The position numbers and the translations under genes are program-made. A DNA stretch of 64,000 nucleotides from Clostridia bacterium (GTDB lineage: Bacteria > Bacillota > Clostridia > Oscillospirales > Acutalibacteraceae). The stretch covers positions 1 to 64,000 of the forward strand of contig JAGBSO010000035.1 of assembly GCA_017631795.1 (NCBI GenBank), read 5' to 3'. This document shows positions 62,100 to 64,000 of the stretch, in pieces. The notes below the pieces were generated by a model. That model was not told the DNA's origin. It did no database searches and saw only the letters and a program-made list of their open reading frames with translations. How positions within the stretch are numbered: position 1 is the first letter of the stretch; each line of letters begins with the position of its first letter.

Positions 62100-62621
62100 A
62101 TGAAAAACGATCTCACAAAACTCATCAGGGAGGCACAGACGGGAAACAGTAAAGCGTTTGCAACAGTTTACAGCTTCTATGCAAACGATCTGTATCGCTT
62201 TGCGCTCTGGTATACCGGTAAGAGCGACGATGCAGAAGATTGTGTGCAGGAGGCTGTTTTAATTGCCTTTAAAAACATTGCAAAGCTCCGCAAACCGTCT
62301 TCATTCAAATCATGGATGTTCAAGATACTGTCAAATGTGTGCAAGACAAAGCTTCTCAATCCCGCAGACAGGCTTTGTACCGTTTCTGTTGACGAAATAC
62401 ATGAAACAGCATCTGATGTATCATCGGATGATTTTACGGTATCTGCAGAGCTTAAGGCAGCTCTGGATTCACTTTCTCCCGAAGAGAAGCAGATCGTGCT
62501 TCTCAGTGTTATAGGACGCTATAAAAGTTCGGAAATCGCAGAGATCATGGAAATGAAATCAGGATCTGTACGGTCAAAACTTTCACGTTCTCTTGAAAAA
62601 ATGCGGGAACAATTACAGTAA
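62100..62621 (+). CDS. ECF-type RNA polymerase sigma factor
   Basis: 173 residues with sigma region 2 (AFATVYSFYANDLYRFALWYTG; DAEDCVQEAVLIAFKNI) and region 4 (LDSLSPEEKQIVLLSVIGRYKSSEIAEIMEMKSGSVRSKLSRSLEKM). Region 3 is absent, as in ECF factors. ATG 62100 is used with GGGAG upstream; the longer frame and GTG 62091 are less likely. It is followed by a membrane protein gene on the same strand, the usual sigma/anti-sigma arrangement. Confidence 0.9.
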   Translation: MKNDLTKLIREAQTGNSKAFATVYSFYANDLYRFALWYTGKSDDAEDCVQEAVLIAFKNIAKLRKPSSFKSWMFKILSNVCKTKLLNPADRLCTVSVDEIHETASDVSSDDFTVSAELKAALDSLSPEEKQIVLLSVIGRYKSSEIAEIMEMKSGSVRSKLSRSLEKMREQLQ

Positions 62622-62639
62622 ATCGGGAGGTAATGAGTG

Positions 62640-64000
62640 ATGAAGAAAACTGATTTTGAAAAAGAACTCAGCCAAAAAATGAGCAGTGAAGAGATAACTC
62701 TTCCCGAGTCACTGTCTGCGGAAAATATTGAAAAACTTATTAATGAAAAAGGCTCAATAATCGAGCCTAAAAGAATTGTTTCTTTCCCAAAGAAAAATGT
62801 TGCAAAATGGATTTCTGTTGCGGCAACTCTTGTTATACTGATAGGTGTTGCAGCAGTGGTCGGACTCGGAAATCTGCCTGTTGAAAAAGCAAATCAGCTT
62901 AACGATGAAGAACAGCAGCAGATTATCGAAAACCATGTTGCACAGACTTCGGATTATTCGGAAATTCACAAAACCGTACTGTCATATTATAAGGAAATCT
63001 ATAACAGGAATTATGATCTTCTGACTGACAGTGATGACGGATTTTTTAACGGCATTTTTAATTTCGGTTCAAAAGACACTGCTGCGGAAGATATTGCCTC
63101 AGGCAATTCTTCATCAAGCAGTGCCACAGGTACACTTGCAACTGATACTGAGTCTGCATCCACACAGCACAGCACAACAAATACTCAGGTGCAGGGCGTT
63201 GACGAAGCTGATATTGTTAAAACAGACGGAAAATATATTTACTATATCGTAAACAACACAATAAATATCGTTGAGTGCGATGAAGACGCAAAGATGAAGC
63301 TTGTCAGCAAAATCAAGCTGACAGATTATATCGATTACGACTTTTATCCCTCAGAAATGTATCTTTATAATGACAATCTCATTGTGCTTCTCAGAGAAAC
63401 ATCTGAATATCAGCCCGTTTCATACAGCAATTCAAACGGTGTTGTCTGTGATTGCATGTGCTATGCTGTAAAAACAGACACTGTTGTAAAATGCTTTGAT
63501 ATTTCAGACAGAGCAAATCCGCAAGAATCATTCACCCATAAACTGACAGGTGAATATATTTCATCGAGAGTCACAGACGGCAAACTCATCACCGTGGCAC
63601 AGTTCAGAATTCCCTATGATTCAGTACTGGCGGATGATTTTGACGGTGCATGTGAAGTTGTAAAAGATGTCTGTGTACCCGAATATTCTGTGGGTGACGG
63701 TGAACTGAAGAAAATCCCGTCAGACAGAATAAAAGTTTTTGATGAGAAGAATCCCACATGCTACACCGTGACTTCCGTTCTCAATCTTGAAGATATGTCT
63801 GCAGAGCCGAAAGTCAATGCATTTCTCGGCGGTGCTGAAGAGATTTATTGCACAAGGGAAGAGATTTTTGTTGCAGAAACAATATATATGACATGGACGA
63901 ACAGTGAACAGATTATTGCAACCGATGATCTCGGAAATAAATACGAAACATCAACAAAAGTTCATAAGATGAATATAACTGATGACGGTGTTGAGTATGT
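62640..64000 (+). CDS. Membrane-anchored beta-propeller protein, candidate anti-sigma (partial)
   Basis: This frame runs past the window end, so at least 453 codons are present. The first 60 residues are cytosolic (MKKTDFEKELSQKMSSEEITLPESLSAENI region, an anti-sigma-like start). One helix follows (WISVAATLVILIGVAAVVGLG), then a Ser/Thr-rich spacer and a large extracytoplasmic domain. The domain opens with QVQGVDEADIVKTDGKYIY, the hallmark of the Beta_propel family (PF09826). GGGAGG precedes ATG 62640. Its place after the sigma factor suggests it senses outside signals and holds the sigma factor. Confidence 0.78.
   Translation, partial: MKKTDFEKELSQKMSSEEITLPESLSAENIEKLINEKGSIIEPKRIVSFPKKNVAKWISVAATLVILIGVAAVVGLGNLPVEKANQLNDEEQQQIIENHVAQTSDYSEIHKTVLSYYKEIYNRNYDLLTDSDDGFFNGIFNFGSKDTAAEDIASGNSSSSSATGTLATDTESASTQHSTTNTQVQGVDEADIVKTDGKYIYYIVNNTINIVECDEDAKMKLVSKIKLTDYIDYDFYPSEMYLYNDNLIVLLRETSEYQPVSYSNSNGVVCDCMCYAVKTDTVVKCFDISDRANPQESFTHKLTGEYISSRVTDGKLITVAQFRIPYDSVLADDFDGACEVVKDVCVPEYSVGDGELKKIPSDRIKVFDEKNPTCYTVTSVLNLEDMSAEPKVNAFLGGAEEIYCTREEIFVAETIYMTWTNSEQIIATDDLGNKYETSTKVHKMNITDDGVEY

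Overview
The window looks like a chromosomal segment from a low-to-moderate GC, spore-lineage Clostridia bacterium, most likely a gut or rumen member of the Ruminococcaceae/Oscillospiraceae. This rests on the yabM-yabN-yabP-yabQ-divIC-yabR style sporulation and division cluster, AAGGAGG/GGTGG ribosome sites, consensus TTGACA/TATAAT promoters, BspA-type leucine-rich proteins carrying dockerins (one with a cohesin-like domain), and sugar genes (GH43, a GPH transporter, a sialidase-like protein, a giant GT84-GH94 protein). No rRNA, CRISPR array, transposase or prophage was seen. All calls come from reading the sequence; no database search was run.

Layout. 0-9.3 kb: MBL hydrolase, HemZ-like radical SAM protein, sialidase-like protein, SpoVB-like flippase, MazG and HU, then a reverse-strand GH43, then YabP, YabQ, DivIC and the S1 protein YabR. 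The S4 protein YabO/RqcP usually present here is missing; a short, possibly frameshifted ORF sits in its place. 9.4-13.1 kb: YgjV-like protein, rpsO with a structured leader, pnp, XRE regulator. 13.1-21.9 kb: a candidate small RNA, a cohesin-LRR-dockerin protein, a three-gene flavin/iron-sulfur oxidoreductase resembling the Sporomusa-type transhydrogenase, and an LRR-dockerin protein. 21.9-34.5 kb: condensation-like acyltransferase with a membrane partner, aldo/keto reductase, GH25 lysozyme, a D,D-carboxypeptidase with altered motifs, phosphoesterase, alcohol dehydrogenase, serC-serA, and an alkaline-phosphatase-fold protein. 34.6-42.5 kb: GPH transporter, then the most unusual block. A Card1/Can2-like CARF nuclease is divergent from an operon with a six-codon leader ORF, an unknown 147-residue protein, a soluble VirD4/TraG-like ATPase, a TIR-LRR fusion and an ArsB/SLC13-like permease. 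42.5-52.2 kb: topoisomerase IV A and B, an AT-rich membrane metalloprotease, secG, tRNA-Lys, SH3 protein, class A PBP, RuvX. 52.2-64 kb: the 2.36-kilo-residue GT84-GH94 protein, YebC, a lipoprotein, a YhhN-like protein, and an ECF sigma factor followed by a membrane beta-propeller protein cut by the window end.

Two things stand out. First, the CARF nuclease / VirD4-like ATPase / TIR-LRR block has the composition of an undescribed defence or signalling island, sitting between housekeeping genes without transfer or CRISPR genes. Second, three intergenic elements (near 17-120, 9281-9420 and 61841-62029), with a simpler fourth near 10481-10581, are built from exact 7-nt-phased arms. The arms are inverted copies of each other within an element, but the heptamer differs between elements, around a shared hairpin core. 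That suggests a mobile or templated-copy repeat family with arm homogenisation.
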